A stretch of 64,000 nucleotides of DNA. It comes from Chitinimonas viridis. GTDB lineage: Bacteria > Pseudomonadota > Gammaproteobacteria > Burkholderiales > Chitinimonadaceae. The position numbers and the translations under genes are program-made. The notes under the pieces are model-generated. The model was not told the origin of the DNA, made no database searches, and saw nothing but the letters and a program-made list of their open reading frames with translations. The DNA lies in contig NZ_JAUFPU010000018.1 in the NCBI RefSeq assembly GCF_030409555.1, positions 907,143 to 971,142 of the forward strand. The letters are read 5' to 3'. Below, one piece after another: positions 1 to 8,386 of the stretch. Position 1 is the stretch's first letter. Every line of letters starts with the position of its first letter.

Positions 1-1052
1 GCTACCCATTCAAAGCTGGGCGCACCGTGGCTTGCCCCGGCACTGCCGTCCAGCGGCAGGGTCATCATCTCCTGGGCAATGGGGGTCATGCCGTGCATGC
101 CGTTGACAATGGCGTCGTACAGCACGGCCGGGTGGCCGTTAAAGGCTTGCTCCAGCTGGCTCAGCATCAAGGAATACTGGCGGTTGAACTGCTCGTTGAG
201 TGTGGCCAGGCGCGAGCCCGCGGCATAGTCGCCGTGGCGGGGGTTGCGCTTGATGGGGTAGACGGCCTGGTAGTCCACCGTAAAGGCCTCGCCTGTGGGC
301 GGTTCATTCGGCTTGTCGCCGGGGCGGTAGCGACGACCTTGGGCGATTTCATTGAAGCGGAAGTAATGGGCGACTTCTTCGGCTTGGTCGAAGTAATGCT
401 CGTCGCCATCAAAAATACTGTCGTCGCCCCCCTCCCCTTGCTTGATGATTACCTCCAGTGCCGCTTTGGCCTGGGCCAGGCTGCTGATGATGACGGGCTT
501 GCCTCCGCCGCCCCAGTAATACTGCTCGCTGATCTGCCGCCCAGGGTCGCCATTGAATACGGCGGATTCCGGGTAGGCGGCGCACAGGGCATCCAGCGCG
601 GCGATGATGCGCTGGTAGAACTCGCCCAGGGTGATGCCGGGTACGGTGATCTTGGGCCGTGCCATCAGCCGCTGGGGTTGGCGGGCCAGGCTGGTAGGCA
701 GCTCTATCTGCAAGAAGGTCTGGACGGCCTGGGGCGAGAAGGCCTCGAGGTTGATGTCGAACTCTCTGTCCTTGAAGCCATGGCCTTCAAACTCCAGCCG
801 CAGGGGGTAGCTGGGCAGGGTGTCCTGGTTCAGGCAGATCCGGCCGCCCAGGCTGGACATCAGGTTACCCACCAGCACCAAATGCAGCATTTCTTCCATC
901 ATGACGCTACGTATCAGGCCAGCCGCCACCCGGTTGGCCTCGCGCTTGATGCTGAGTAAGGCGGTCAGATAGGGCGGAATGGTCGAAAGCTCCAGTTCCA
1001 TGGCGGTCTGCAGCAGCGGATAGAGTCGCGATTTATGTTGTTCCAGAGTCAT
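1..1052 (-). CDS. Ferritin-like protein, VioB/RebD-type (partial, runs off left edge)
   Basis: The minus strand reads continuously from an ATG at 1052 to the window edge, about 350 residues, beginning MTLEQHKSRLYPLLQTAMEL. The N-terminal pattern, with the phrases ELSTIPPYLTALLSI and MMEEMLHLVLVGNLM and later EEVAHYFRFNEI, is the di-iron ferritin-like domain found in the iminophenyl-pyruvate dimer synthases VioB and RebD and in related stand-alone proteins. The glutamate/histidine pattern of E..HL and E..H is visible. The start at 1052 has a GAGG about nine bases upstream; an alternative ATG three codons earlier (1061) is possible. It begins 11 bases after the GMC oxidoreductase stop, so the two are probably co-translated. 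The substrate is not known; the redox neighbours suggest an oxidative tailoring or sugar/alcohol oxidation function. The 3' end is missing. Confidence 0.72.
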   Translation of the reverse strand, partial: MTLEQHKSRLYPLLQTAMELELSTIPPYLTALLSIKREANRVAAGLIRSVMMEEMLHLVLVGNLMSSLGGRICLNQDTLPSYPLRLEFEGHGFKDREFDINLEAFSPQAVQTFLQIELPTSLARQPQRLMARPKITVPGITLGEFYQRIIAALDALCAAYPESAVFNGDPGRQISEQYYWGGGGKPVIISSLAQAKAALEVIIKQGEGGDDSIFDGDEHYFDQAEEVAHYFRFNEIAQGRRYRPGDKPNEPPTGEAFTVDYQAVYPIKRNPRHGDYAAGSRLATLNEQFNRQYSLMLSQLEQAFNGHPAVLYDAIVNGMHGMTPIAQEMMTLPLDGSAGASHGAPSFEWV

Positions 1053-1063
1053 GTTGGGCATCC

Positions 1064-2665
1064 TCAGGGCTGGCAGGTGGCTTGGTTCAGGTGGTCGCCC
1101 AGGCGCAGGGCAAGCGCCGCCAGCGTCAACGTGGGGTTGACCGCACCGGTAGAAGGAAAGGTGGCGTTGGAGCAGACATAGAGATTGTCCACGCCGTGTA
1201 CCCGCATATGCCGGTCGGTCACGCCCTCGCTGTCGTCATCGCTCATGCGCAGGGTGCAGGCGGCATGGTCGGCCCGCCACGAGATGGTGGGCTTGGCATT
1301 CATGGTGGCGCCCATGGCCTCGAACAAGCGCTGCACATGGCCCTGAATCGCCTGCATGCGGGGGTCGAACCCGGCGGCTTGGCCAAAGTCGACCAGGGTT
1401 TCCTGCATGCCCAGGTGGTTGAGCTTGTCGATATTGGCAATGCGGTTCTGTGGCTCGCTAAAAATCTCGACCATGCCATGCAGCTGTATCTGGCGTGGGC
1501 CGGCCACATAGCGGTCCATGTCCAAGCGGCTGACACCGGCCTGCATCTTGCTGAGCAGGTTGACCGCGGGCGAGCTGGGCGGGTTGATCAGGATGAACTT
1601 GCCCTTGGCCTGCTCGGCCGGGCTGTCGAAGTGGCGCGAGCAGAGGGTGGGGAAGTTCATCTCCGGCTGCAGCTTGAGCGGATTGCCAGGGGCGCTGCCA
1701 CTGAAGATGAAATAGGGGTGAGTCACGATATTGCGGCCGACCAGATCGTGGTCGTTGCCTATGCCTTGCTGCCAGTGATCAGAGCGTGAGCGCAGCAGCA
1801 ACTTGGTCGATTCCAGCGTACCGGCGGCCACGATGATGCGGTCGGCCTCCACCACGACCTGCTGGCCCGTTTCCCTGTCCAGATAGACCACCCCGCCTGC
1901 CTGCTGCCGGCTGCGCATGCTGATCTGCTGGACGATGCTGTTGAGCCGTATCTGCAGGCCGGGGAAGTTGCCCCAGTTCTGCATATCGTCGAGGAAGTTG
2001 TTGGCCGAGTAGCGGGCCCCGAAGGGGCAGTACTTGCAGGTGCCCGTGGTCTGGCAGGGGGCATGGCGCGAGGTGGTGTCGGTGATGCCATGGCGGGCGA
2101 TGGGCAGGTGCGAATAGGCCATGCCCAGGGAGGCCATGGCCTCGGCGGCCGGCTGGTCTTCCAGGGTGTAGGGGAAAGCCGGGAAAGGGTAGTCGCAATG
2201 GCGCGGCACCGTGGTGTCGTGCGAATCGCCTGATACCCCGATGTAATGCTCAGCCTGGCTGTAGTAGGGCTCCAGGTCGGCGTAGCTGAAGGGCCAGTCC
2301 AGACTATGGCCGGTGTTGGTACGCAGGGCGAAGTCCTCCGGCTTGAGCCGGAACGACCAGCCACCCCAGTGTATGGTGGAGCCGCCATAGGTTAGCGCTC
2401 GCGATCCATCCAGGGGTACGGTGGTGGTGCCGGCGCTGAGGTTTTCGCCGGGCTGGTCGCGGTCGGGGTAAGGCAGATCGTAATACTGGGTATAAGGCAG
2501 CTTGCCGGAGACGACATAGTCCTGCCAGATGGCGGCGTCCTGCATCTTGACCTTGCGGCCGGCCTCCAGCATCAGGATGCTGGCATTGGGGTTCTTGGCC
2601 AGCAGCCGCTGGGCCAGGGCAGCGGCGGCTACGCCCGAACCGATGATCAGGGTTTCAACCTTCAT
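1064..2665 (-). CDS. GMC-family FAD-dependent oxidoreductase
   Basis: The product is 533 residues starting MKVETLIIGSGVAAAALAQR, a Rossmann FAD-binding loop (GSGVAA). It ends with the GMC C-terminal signature containing CSNATFPSTGAVNPTLTLAA, and the middle carries THPYFIFSG and a His/Asn-rich substrate domain. Cysteines cluster in CQTTGTCKYCPFGARYSANN, a feature of the GMC branch near gluconate and sorbitol dehydrogenases. Such enzymes oxidise alcohols or sugars with FAD. I chose the start at 2665 because GGAGG lies seven bases upstream and the N-terminus then begins directly with the FAD fold; it overlaps the end of the upstream small gene by 11 bases. Upstream and downstream genes overlap or abut, which indicates one operon. 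The electron acceptor and substrate are unknown. Confidence 0.85.
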   Translation of the reverse strand: MKVETLIIGSGVAAAALAQRLLAKNPNASILMLEAGRKVKMQDAAIWQDYVVSGKLPYTQYYDLPYPDRDQPGENLSAGTTTVPLDGSRALTYGGSTIHWGGWSFRLKPEDFALRTNTGHSLDWPFSYADLEPYYSQAEHYIGVSGDSHDTTVPRHCDYPFPAFPYTLEDQPAAEAMASLGMAYSHLPIARHGITDTTSRHAPCQTTGTCKYCPFGARYSANNFLDDMQNWGNFPGLQIRLNSIVQQISMRSRQQAGGVVYLDRETGQQVVVEADRIIVAAGTLESTKLLLRSRSDHWQQGIGNDHDLVGRNIVTHPYFIFSGSAPGNPLKLQPEMNFPTLCSRHFDSPAEQAKGKFILINPPSSPAVNLLSKMQAGVSRLDMDRYVAGPRQIQLHGMVEIFSEPQNRIANIDKLNHLGMQETLVDFGQAAGFDPRMQAIQGHVQRLFEAMGATMNAKPTISWRADHAACTLRMSDDDSEGVTDRHMRVHGVDNLYVCSNATFPSTGAVNPTLTLAALALRLGDHLNQATCQP

Positions 2666-3134
2666 GGTCGGCCTCCATGGTGCGGTAGGGTGCGGCCTGG
2701 CCAGGAATATTGGCACCGCCGATAAAGCCGCAGTAATTGATGGCGCCAAACGCCTTGAAGCCGCCCAGCGACAACTGCAGTGCCATGAATTCGTTGGCGA
2801 CCTTCTGCCGGGTCACGGCCAACGCCGTCTCGGGCGGCGCCTTGTTGGCATCGGCATCCGTAAACAGAAAGGCATAGGCGCCCTCCTCGCCATGTTGCTC
2901 TATCAGCCCCCGCAGGGTCGCGGCGGCAAACAGGTAGTAGTCGCGGTAGACCGGCCGCAGATTGATGCGGTTGAGCATGAAGCTGTAAAGCTGTGAGCGG
3001 AACGGCTCGGGGTCGGGCATGTTCTGCCAGTACTTGCCGATATGGCAGAACAAAGCCCACATGGCGGCGTAGGTGGCATCGTCCAGCGCGGGCAGTTCGG
3101 CGCTGAGCGGATGCTTGGCGGGTGTCTGGTACAT
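2655..3134 (-). CDS. Small partner protein of the GMC oxidoreductase (gluconate dehydrogenase subunit 3-like)
   Basis: This encodes 159 residues beginning MYQTPAKHPLSAELPALDDA. AGGAG sits seven bases upstream of the ATG at 3134. The C-terminal stretch NYCGFIGGANIPGQAAPYRT resembles the end of small subunits that accompany membrane GMC dehydrogenases (the NYPGYIGG-like motif), but there is no clear Tat signal at the N-terminus. Its stop lies inside the start region of the GMC gene (11-base overlap), which supports a subunit or maturation role. It is the first gene of the operon. Function is assigned from context and a weak motif only. Confidence 0.5.
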   Translation of the reverse strand: MYQTPAKHPLSAELPALDDATYAAMWALFCHIGKYWQNMPDPEPFRSQLYSFMLNRINLRPVYRDYYLFAAATLRGLIEQHGEEGAYAFLFTDADANKAPPETALAVTRQKVANEFMALQLSLGGFKAFGAINYCGFIGGANIPGQAAPYRTMEADHEG

Positions 3135-3268
3135 GAGGTTACTCCTGGCCAGTAGGAATGGCGGGAAGCGCATTGGCGCCATGGCAGCCCTACCTGGACT
3201 GCCCCGGCGTCTTGCACCGGTTAGTTTTTCAGTCGCTGAAGCGCGTACAAGATCCAGTGGAGTGGCAA

Positions 3269-3573
3269 GGGCGGGAGTGGACTCAACCAGGGGTGAGCCT
3301 TAGGTTCAGACCACTCCAACGTCCAGCACCAGGGTTCCCCAGGTGCCTGCTCAAGCCGTCGCACCGATCGACGAGATATATTCATTACAGGCGCCGAAGC
3401 CTATTCAAAATGATGATGAGCGCTAGCGAAGCTCCCTCGCGGCGGCGAGGGCGGGGGGTGTGGGCTCAATCAGGGGAGAGCCCTTGGTTCAGACTGCTCC
3501 AACGTCCAGCACCAGGGTTCCCCTGGTGCCTGCTCAAGCCGTCACACCCATCAGCGAGGTGCATTCATCGCAG
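3269..3573. repeat. Two degenerate direct copies with a 180-bp period
   Basis: The stretch from 3269 to about 3393 recurs from 3449 to 3573 at an offset of exactly 180 bases. The best conserved core reads CTCCAACGTCCAGCACCAGG in both copies, followed by GGTGCCTGCTCAAGCCGTC. The second copy contains an 8-bp perfect hairpin (CACCAGGG, loop TTC, CCCTGGTG); the first copy has a mismatch in it. The repeat fills the 450-base gap between the GMC operon start (3134) and the end of the S1/P1 nuclease gene (3583). No gene is apparent in it. It may be a duplicated intergenic repeat or a remnant of a mobile element. Confidence 0.7.
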
Positions 3574-3582
3574 GCTCGACAA

Positions 3583-4428
3583 TCAGGGGCGCGTAAAACC
3601 GGCGAACGCTTGGTTCAACACATAGGCGATGCGGGCACCGCCACGGGCCAGTTGCAGCGGGATATCCTTGCCCGCCTGCGCCTGGTAGGCCGCATCCAGC
3701 GTCACCTGGGTGCCTGCCGTGTTGGCTGGGCACTGAAACCCACCCAGGCCGCCATAGACATCCTGGATGGCAAGCTGATGCGCTTCCTGTATCCAGCTCT
3801 GCACGGTGCCGGACTGCCAGCCCTTGATCTGGTCGCGATAGGTGGTCCGCAGTCCCTCGGCATAGCGCTGCTCGCTGCTGCCACGCAAGCTGGCCCGCAC
3901 CAGGCCGGTATCCCAGGCGGCATGCAGGTTGGTATTGCGGCCATTCAGCAGCACCGATATCTGGTTGCCGCCGCGATCGTGGTTGTCGGCCGAGTGCAGG
4001 GGCTGGTGTATGTCGCCCACCATATGCACGACCAGCCGCAGGGCCAGGGTGCGGTCGTCCTTGGTGGCATCGCTGTCGGACAGCACCCGGTCAAAGCTGG
4101 CGATCTTGTTGGAAGCACAATTGCCGTTGGGGCAGGTGTCCACGCTGGGGTCCGGGCAGACCGGCACATCATCGAAATGCCAGGCCGATGAGCCTGGAAA
4201 CTGGTTGCCCAGGGTGGGCCGGTTCTGGTCCATCCACACGGCCGCTGCCGCCAGATCGTCCGAACCCAGGTAATAGCGCACGGCGGCGCGGGCTTGTGGG
4301 GTGAGCAGTTCGTAGGCGACCAGGCCGGTGATGCGGTGGCCTTCGGGGCCCCAGGCATGGGCAGTGAGCGGGAAGGTAAAGACAGACAGGCCAAGACTGA
4401 CGGACAGCAGGGTACGTTGCACCTTCAT
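3583..4428 (-). CDS. Secreted S1/P1-type nuclease
   Basis: The protein has 281 residues with a classical signal peptide (MKVQRTLLSVSLGLSVFTFP, then LTAHA before cleavage) leaving Trp as the first mature residue in WGPEGHRITG. That N-terminal Trp and the following His belong to the trinuclear zinc site of S1/P1 nucleases. Further metal ligands are visible in WHFDDVPV and in DIHQPLHSADNHDRGGN. The family degrades single-stranded DNA and RNA, or phospholipids in the phospholipase C branch, outside the cytoplasm. AGGAGGAAGCGCC directly precedes the ATG at 4428. Length fits the family. It is flanked by unrelated genes and appears monocistronic. Confidence 0.92.
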   Translation of the reverse strand: MKVQRTLLSVSLGLSVFTFPLTAHAWGPEGHRITGLVAYELLTPQARAAVRYYLGSDDLAAAAVWMDQNRPTLGNQFPGSSAWHFDDVPVCPDPSVDTCPNGNCASNKIASFDRVLSDSDATKDDRTLALRLVVHMVGDIHQPLHSADNHDRGGNQISVLLNGRNTNLHAAWDTGLVRASLRGSSEQRYAEGLRTTYRDQIKGWQSGTVQSWIQEAHQLAIQDVYGGLGGFQCPANTAGTQVTLDAAYQAQAGKDIPLQLARGGARIAYVLNQAFAGFTRP

Positions 4429-4590
4429 GGCGCTTCCTCCTAGACGATATTTATTGGTATGGGGCTGCTTATGGACGCGCCCTTGTGTGTTTCTAGCAAA
4501 GTCCGGCGGGAACACAAGCGCAGCAGGCGAGCCTGGCGGCAGATACCCGAACTGGCTGACCGCCGGTAGCGGCATGGCAGGGGCAGAAAT

Positions 4591-4623
4591 GACAACGCCC
4601 CAGCATAAGGCCGGGGCGTTGTC
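4591..4623 (-). terminator. Stem-loop downstream of the barrel-protein gene
   Basis: An 11-bp perfect stem, GACAACGCCCC paired with GGGGCGTTGTC around an 11-base loop, lies about 90 bases past the stop of the 4711-5310 gene. On the minus strand it is followed by ATTTCTG, a weak U-tract, so it may terminate that gene or act as a bidirectional barrier. Confidence 0.6.
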
Positions 4624-4710
4624 GTCATGCCTGCTGCTTGCACCCTAAGCCGTGGGTGGCCTGGAGAGGGTTGCAGCACACGGGGAGACAGGGCATCTCC
4701 CCGCGCTATA

Positions 4711-5310
4711 TCAGAACATGAAGGTGCTGTTGATACCGACGTGCGAGCCGTCCACCTTGAGATTGTTGCGGCTGTTCTCCAGCTCGTACTCTTCCTTCAC
4801 ATAGCGCAGGTTGAGTCCAATGGACGGCGTAAAGAAGTAACCGGCCTCGATCACGGCACCGGTGGCATCCTTGAAGTTGAGGTCGTAGCCACTACCCACG
4901 TCGTAGGAGTAGTTGGGGTTAAAGACGCGACGCAGGCCCAGGCCCACGCGGAACTTGTCGTTGATGTTGTAGAAGCCGATCAGTTCAACCGGGAAGCGGT
5001 TGAAGGTGGCGCTACCGTTCTTGGCGAACACGCCGGCAACCTGGTAGTTACCAGTCAGTTGGGCCGAGAACGGGCTGTTTTGCGGCTGCCAGGTGATACC
5101 GGCGCCCATGTTGACATTGCCGCCGGCACGGATGCTTTGGTCGTGACCATTGTCGAACTGGATCTGGTCTATCTTGTCGCCACCTGCAGTCAGGCCGGCG
5201 GTCATGGTGAAGCGCAGGGCCTTGTGTGGCACCGATACTTCAGCCGTGGCACCCACGGCGGCGGAAATCAACAAGCCCTGCACTGCAAGGCGCATAAATG
5301 GACGGCGCAT
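4711..5310 (-). CDS. Outer-membrane beta-barrel-like protein, paralogue A
   Basis: This encodes 199 residues starting MRRPFMRLAVQGLLISAAVG with an Ala-rich signal peptide ending near TAEVS. The rest has alternating polar/apolar residues, many Gly, Tyr and Asn, and ends in a phenylalanine (STFMF), the usual C-terminal BAM recognition signal for outer-membrane barrels. It aligns along its whole length with the next gene (5477-6070): RFTMTAGLTAGGD here, RLMMTGGITAGGD there; LRYVKEEYELE here, LRYVAEEYEID there. A start at 5310 is supported by GGAGT seven bases upstream. No specific function (pore, adhesin or other) can be read from it. Confidence 0.7.
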   Translation of the reverse strand: MRRPFMRLAVQGLLISAAVGATAEVSVPHKALRFTMTAGLTAGGDKIDQIQFDNGHDQSIRAGGNVNMGAGITWQPQNSPFSAQLTGNYQVAGVFAKNGSATFNRFPVELIGFYNINDKFRVGLGLRRVFNPNYSYDVGSGYDLNFKDATGAVIEAGYFFTPSIGLNLRYVKEEYELENSRNNLKVDGSHVGINSTFMF

Positions 5311-5476
5311 AACCGTACTCCCTTGTGTTTTTATGGAAAGCAGGCCGGGCACAGGGTTGCTGTGCCTAGCCTTTGGAAAAGCGAACGATTGGATTCGAAG
5401 CTATCAGGCGCCCTGCACTGCGGGCGCGGTAGACAGGCTGGGCAAGGCCAGCCTAGGCGCTAGCTTAGAGCGGCGC

Positions 5477-6070
5477 TTAGAACAGGACGGCGCCGGTCAC
5501 ACCAACATGGTTGCCATCAAACTTGGCGCCGTCGATCTCGTACTCTTCGGCGACATAGCGCAAGGTCAGCAGCAGGTCGGCTACCGGTTCCCAGCCCAGT
5601 TCGGCAACCAGGCCCGGCTTGCTGTCCACATCCACGCGCGAAAAGCTGCCATTCCGCTCCAGGGTAAACTTGGACTTGGCCGCGTAGCGCAGGCCACCGC
5701 CGACATACAGATTGTTTTCGAAGTGATAGTGGCCCAGGAACTCAATCGGGTAGCGCTTGAAATCCACCCGGCCATTCGCGGCGCTGGCGTTGTCTGTATG
5801 GTAGTTGGCCGTCAGCTGCAGCGACCAAGGGCTGTTCTCTCGGCGCCAGTAGGCACCCACGCCCAGGTTGACCTTGTCACCGGCACGGATAGAGGAATTG
5901 GAGCCATCGTTGTAGTTGGCGACGTAGATGGTATCGCCACCTGCCGTAATGCCGCCGGTCATCATCAGGCGCAGCGAAGGATGCGGTACACGGCCGCCGT
6001 CAGCCAGGGCAGTAAGGGGGGCGCTCAGCAGCAGGCCGGCACAGGCCAGCTTCAAACCACGGGTAATCAT
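5477..6070 (-). CDS. Outer-membrane beta-barrel-like protein, paralogue B
   Basis: The 197-residue product has a signal peptide (MITRGLKLACAGLLLSAPLT, cut after ALA) and a body that parallels the adjacent gene, ending GAVLF with terminal phenylalanine. Shared features are the TAGGD motif just after the signal sequence, a central FKRYPIEFLGHYHFENNLYV region and the YVAEEYEIDG segment near the end. AGGAAATCT precedes the ATG. It lies 166 bases upstream of paralogue A on the same strand, so the pair arose by tandem duplication. Each probably folds as an eight-stranded barrel; this is inferred from length and pattern. Confidence 0.7.
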   Translation of the reverse strand: MITRGLKLACAGLLLSAPLTALADGGRVPHPSLRLMMTGGITAGGDTIYVANYNDGSNSSIRAGDKVNLGVGAYWRRENSPWSLQLTANYHTDNASAANGRVDFKRYPIEFLGHYHFENNLYVGGGLRYAAKSKFTLERNGSFSRVDVDSKPGLVAELGWEPVADLLLTLRYVAEEYEIDGAKFDGNHVGVTGAVLF

Positions 6071-6196
6071 AGATTTCCTAGGCTTATCAGTAATTTTATA
6101 AAGGGCGACATTGTATCAATCTGGCAAAGAAAAGTCGGCTCCACAAATTTAAATGCTTGCTCTGCTGTGGCATAGACGCCTAGAATCTGCCCCGCT

Positions 6197-6270
6197 GCGG
6201 GCGTCGTATAATGGTAATACCCTAGCTTCCCAAGCTAGAGCCGTGGGTTCGATTCCCATCGCCCGCTCCA
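6197..6270 (+). tRNA. tRNA-Gly (anticodon CCC)
   Basis: A complete cloverleaf can be drawn: acceptor GCGGGCG/CGCCCGC, anticodon stem CTAGC/GCTAG around loop TTCCCAA, T-arm GTGGG TTCGATT CCCAT, discriminator T and an encoded CCA. The anticodon is CCC, glycine. Confidence 0.95.
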
Positions 6271-6466
6271 GATTCCAGGCCGTATCCCGGCCACAGACAA
6301 GGCCAGCCGACAAGGTTGGCCTTGTTGCTTTCTGCCCTGTGGCAGGCCAAATTATTCATGTTGCATATATGCCATAGTCGTGGGGTAAAGCGGGCCGTCA
6401 CACCGCCAGCCTAGCAACTGCTTGGCAAGCTACACTGTGATTTTTCCCGCTCTGGGCACATACATC

Positions 6467-7753
6467 ATGACCGAACGCACACTGCGCCGCGTTGCCATCC
6501 TGGGCGGCAGCCGCATCCCTTTCTGCCGCTCCAATACCCAATATCAGGATCTCTCCAACCTCGACATGCTGACCGCCGCCCTCAATGGCCTGGCGGATCG
6601 CTACCAGCTGGCCGGGGTGGAAATCGACGAGGTGGGAGCAGGCGCGGTCATTTCGCATTCCAAGGACTGGAATCTGGCGCGTGAAGCGGTGCTGTCGAGC
6701 AAGCTGTCGCCGCTGACTACTGCCTACACCGTGCAGATGGCTTGCGGCACCAGCCTGCAGGCCGCCGTGCAACTGGGTGCCAAGATCGCCATCGGCCAGA
6801 TAGACAGCGCCATCGCGGCCGGCACCGATACCACCTCGGACGCCCCTATCGTATTTGGTGCCCGCTTTGCCAAGCGGCTGATCAAGCTGGCCAATGCCAA
6901 AAGCCTGGGTGAGCGCTTTGCGGCCTTCAAGGGCTTCCGGCCGGGTGAGCTCAAGCCGGCGTCGCCCAATGCGGGTGAGCCGCGCACCCGCATGTCCATG
7001 GGCCAGCATTGCGAGATCATGGCCAAGCAATGGGGCATCAGCCGCGAGGAGCAGGACAAGCTGGCCTGGGAAAGCCACCAGAAAGGCGCCCGTGCCTTGG
7101 CCGAGGGGTTTTTCGACGACCTGATCGTGCCCTGCGCCGGGGTGAGCCGCGACAACCATCTGCGGCCCGACAGCACGCTGGAAAAACTGGCCACCCTCAA
7201 GCCGGCCTTCGACAAGGAGTCCGGCAAGGGCACGCTGACAGCGGGCAACAGTACGCCGCTGACCGATGGCGCCTCCAGCGTGCTGCTGGCATCCGAGGAC
7301 TGGGCCGCAAAGCGTGGCCTGCCGGTGCAGGCCTACCTGACCTTCGCCAAGACCGCCTCGGTCGATTTTGTGGCGGGCGAAGGCCTGCTGATGGCCCCTA
7401 CCATCGCGGTAGCCCGCCTGCTGCAGGATGCCGGCCTGACGCTGCAGGACTTCGATTTCTATGAGATACACGAAGCCTTCGCCGCCCAGGTGCTGTGCAC
7501 CCTGCGCGCCTGGGAGTCGGACCAGTACTGCCGCGAACGCCTGGGCCTGCAGGGGGCGCTGGGCGCCATCGACCCGGCCAAGCTCAATGTAAACGGCAGC
7601 TCGCTGGCCTTTGGCCACCCGTTTGCCGCCACCGGCGGACGGGTGCTGGCGACACTGGCCAAGCTGCTGAACCAGCGTGGCAGTGGCCGCGGCCTGATCT
7701 CCATCTGTACGGCGGGCGGCATGGGTATCGCCGCCATACTCGAGAAACCGTGA
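6467..7753 (+). CDS. Acetyl-CoA C-acyltransferase (thiolase)
   Basis: A 428-residue thiolase. The nucleophilic cysteine is at about residue 93 in MACGTSLQAA, the catalytic histidine is in YEIHEAFAAQ, the second cysteine is in CTAGGMGIAA, and GHPFAATGGR is also present. The length and the FadI-like N-terminus (RRVAILGGSRIPFCRSNTQY) suggest the beta-oxidation or FadI type, converting 3-ketoacyl-CoA and CoA to acetyl-CoA and acyl-CoA, or the reverse. I place the start at the ATG at 6467 because the family begins there; no strong ribosome binding site is visible. It is followed after six bases by the ParA-like gene. Confidence 0.9.
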   Translation: MTERTLRRVAILGGSRIPFCRSNTQYQDLSNLDMLTAALNGLADRYQLAGVEIDEVGAGAVISHSKDWNLAREAVLSSKLSPLTTAYTVQMACGTSLQAAVQLGAKIAIGQIDSAIAAGTDTTSDAPIVFGARFAKRLIKLANAKSLGERFAAFKGFRPGELKPASPNAGEPRTRMSMGQHCEIMAKQWGISREEQDKLAWESHQKGARALAEGFFDDLIVPCAGVSRDNHLRPDSTLEKLATLKPAFDKESGKGTLTAGNSTPLTDGASSVLLASEDWAAKRGLPVQAYLTFAKTASVDFVAGEGLLMAPTIAVARLLQDAGLTLQDFDFYEIHEAFAAQVLCTLRAWESDQYCRERLGLQGALGAIDPAKLNVNGSSLAFGHPFAATGGRVLATLAKLLNQRGSGRGLISICTAGGMGIAAILEKP

Positions 7754-7759
7754 CCCCCC

Positions 7760-8386
7760 ATGCACACCCTGCTGATAGCCAACCCCAAGGGCGGTGCCGG
7801 TAAATCCACCCTCGCCACCAACCTGGCCACCTACTATGCCTGGCGCGGCAAAGCGGTGGCACTGGGCGACCTGGATAGGCAGCAGTCGTCGGCCCACTGG
7901 CTGGGCCTGCGCTCCGCCAGCTTCCCGGCCATTGCCCGCTGGGAAGGCGACGAGGACGAACTGACCAAGCCCCCCAGGGGAACCGAGGTCGCCATACTGG
8001 ATACCCCGGCCGGGCTGCGCGGCAAGCGGCTGGAGGCGGCGCTCAAATGCAGCGACCATATCCTGGTGCCGGTACAGCCTTCCAGTTTCGATATGTGGGC
8101 CAGCCAGGACTTCTTCGCCCGCCTGGCCGAGGAAAAACAGGTGCGCAAAGGCAAGGTAAAGGTCGGTGTGGTGGGCATGCGGGTAAAGACCGGCACCCGT
8201 GCCAGCCAGCAGTTGGTCGATTTCCTGGCCCAGTTCGACCTGCCGGTGCTGAGCAGCCTGCGCGATACCCAATACTATCTGCAGACCCTGCCCCGCGGCC
8301 TGGGTCTGTTCGACCTGCCCGCCCCCCGCGTGGCCCGTGATCTGGAACAATGGCAACCGATATTGGATTGGCTGGAACACCGATGA
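7760..8386 (+). CDS. ParA/MinD-type P-loop ATPase
   Basis: This gives 208 residues with the deviant Walker A KGGAGKST at residues 10-17, a Walker A' region DLDRQQSSAHW and a Walker B-like VAILDTPAGL. That is the short, DNA-binding-domain-free ParA/Soj type. There is no adjacent parB, so a role in chromosome partition is not shown; many such stand-alone ATPases position protein complexes instead. It lies between the thiolase gene (six-base gap) and a CobW GTPase gene (four-base overlap ATGA), so it is translated in an operon with them. Confidence 0.8.
   Translation: MHTLLIANPKGGAGKSTLATNLATYYAWRGKAVALGDLDRQQSSAHWLGLRSASFPAIARWEGDEDELTKPPRGTEVAILDTPAGLRGKRLEAALKCSDHILVPVQPSSFDMWASQDFFARLAEEKQVRKGKVKVGVVGMRVKTGTRASQQLVDFLAQFDLPVLSSLRDTQYYLQTLPRGLGLFDLPAPRVARDLEQWQPILDWLEHR

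Noticed and set aside
1047-1064. Identical start context AGGATGCCCAACATGAC at the ferritin-like gene and at mnmE (about 15637-15653)
   Set aside because: A 17-base match at two start sites is curious but can arise from similar ribosome-binding constraints; no wider homology between the genes.
6398-8380. 660-residue open frame on the minus strand
   Set aside because: It is antisense to the thiolase and ParA-like genes, is Gln/Gly/His-rich and matches no family; a shadow of high-GC coding DNA.
7760-8386. ParA-like gene as the chromosomal partition ATPase for the parS sites
   Set aside because: It is the short orphan type, has no parB next to it and is in an operon with a thiolase and a CobW GTPase; chromosomal parAB is expected elsewhere.
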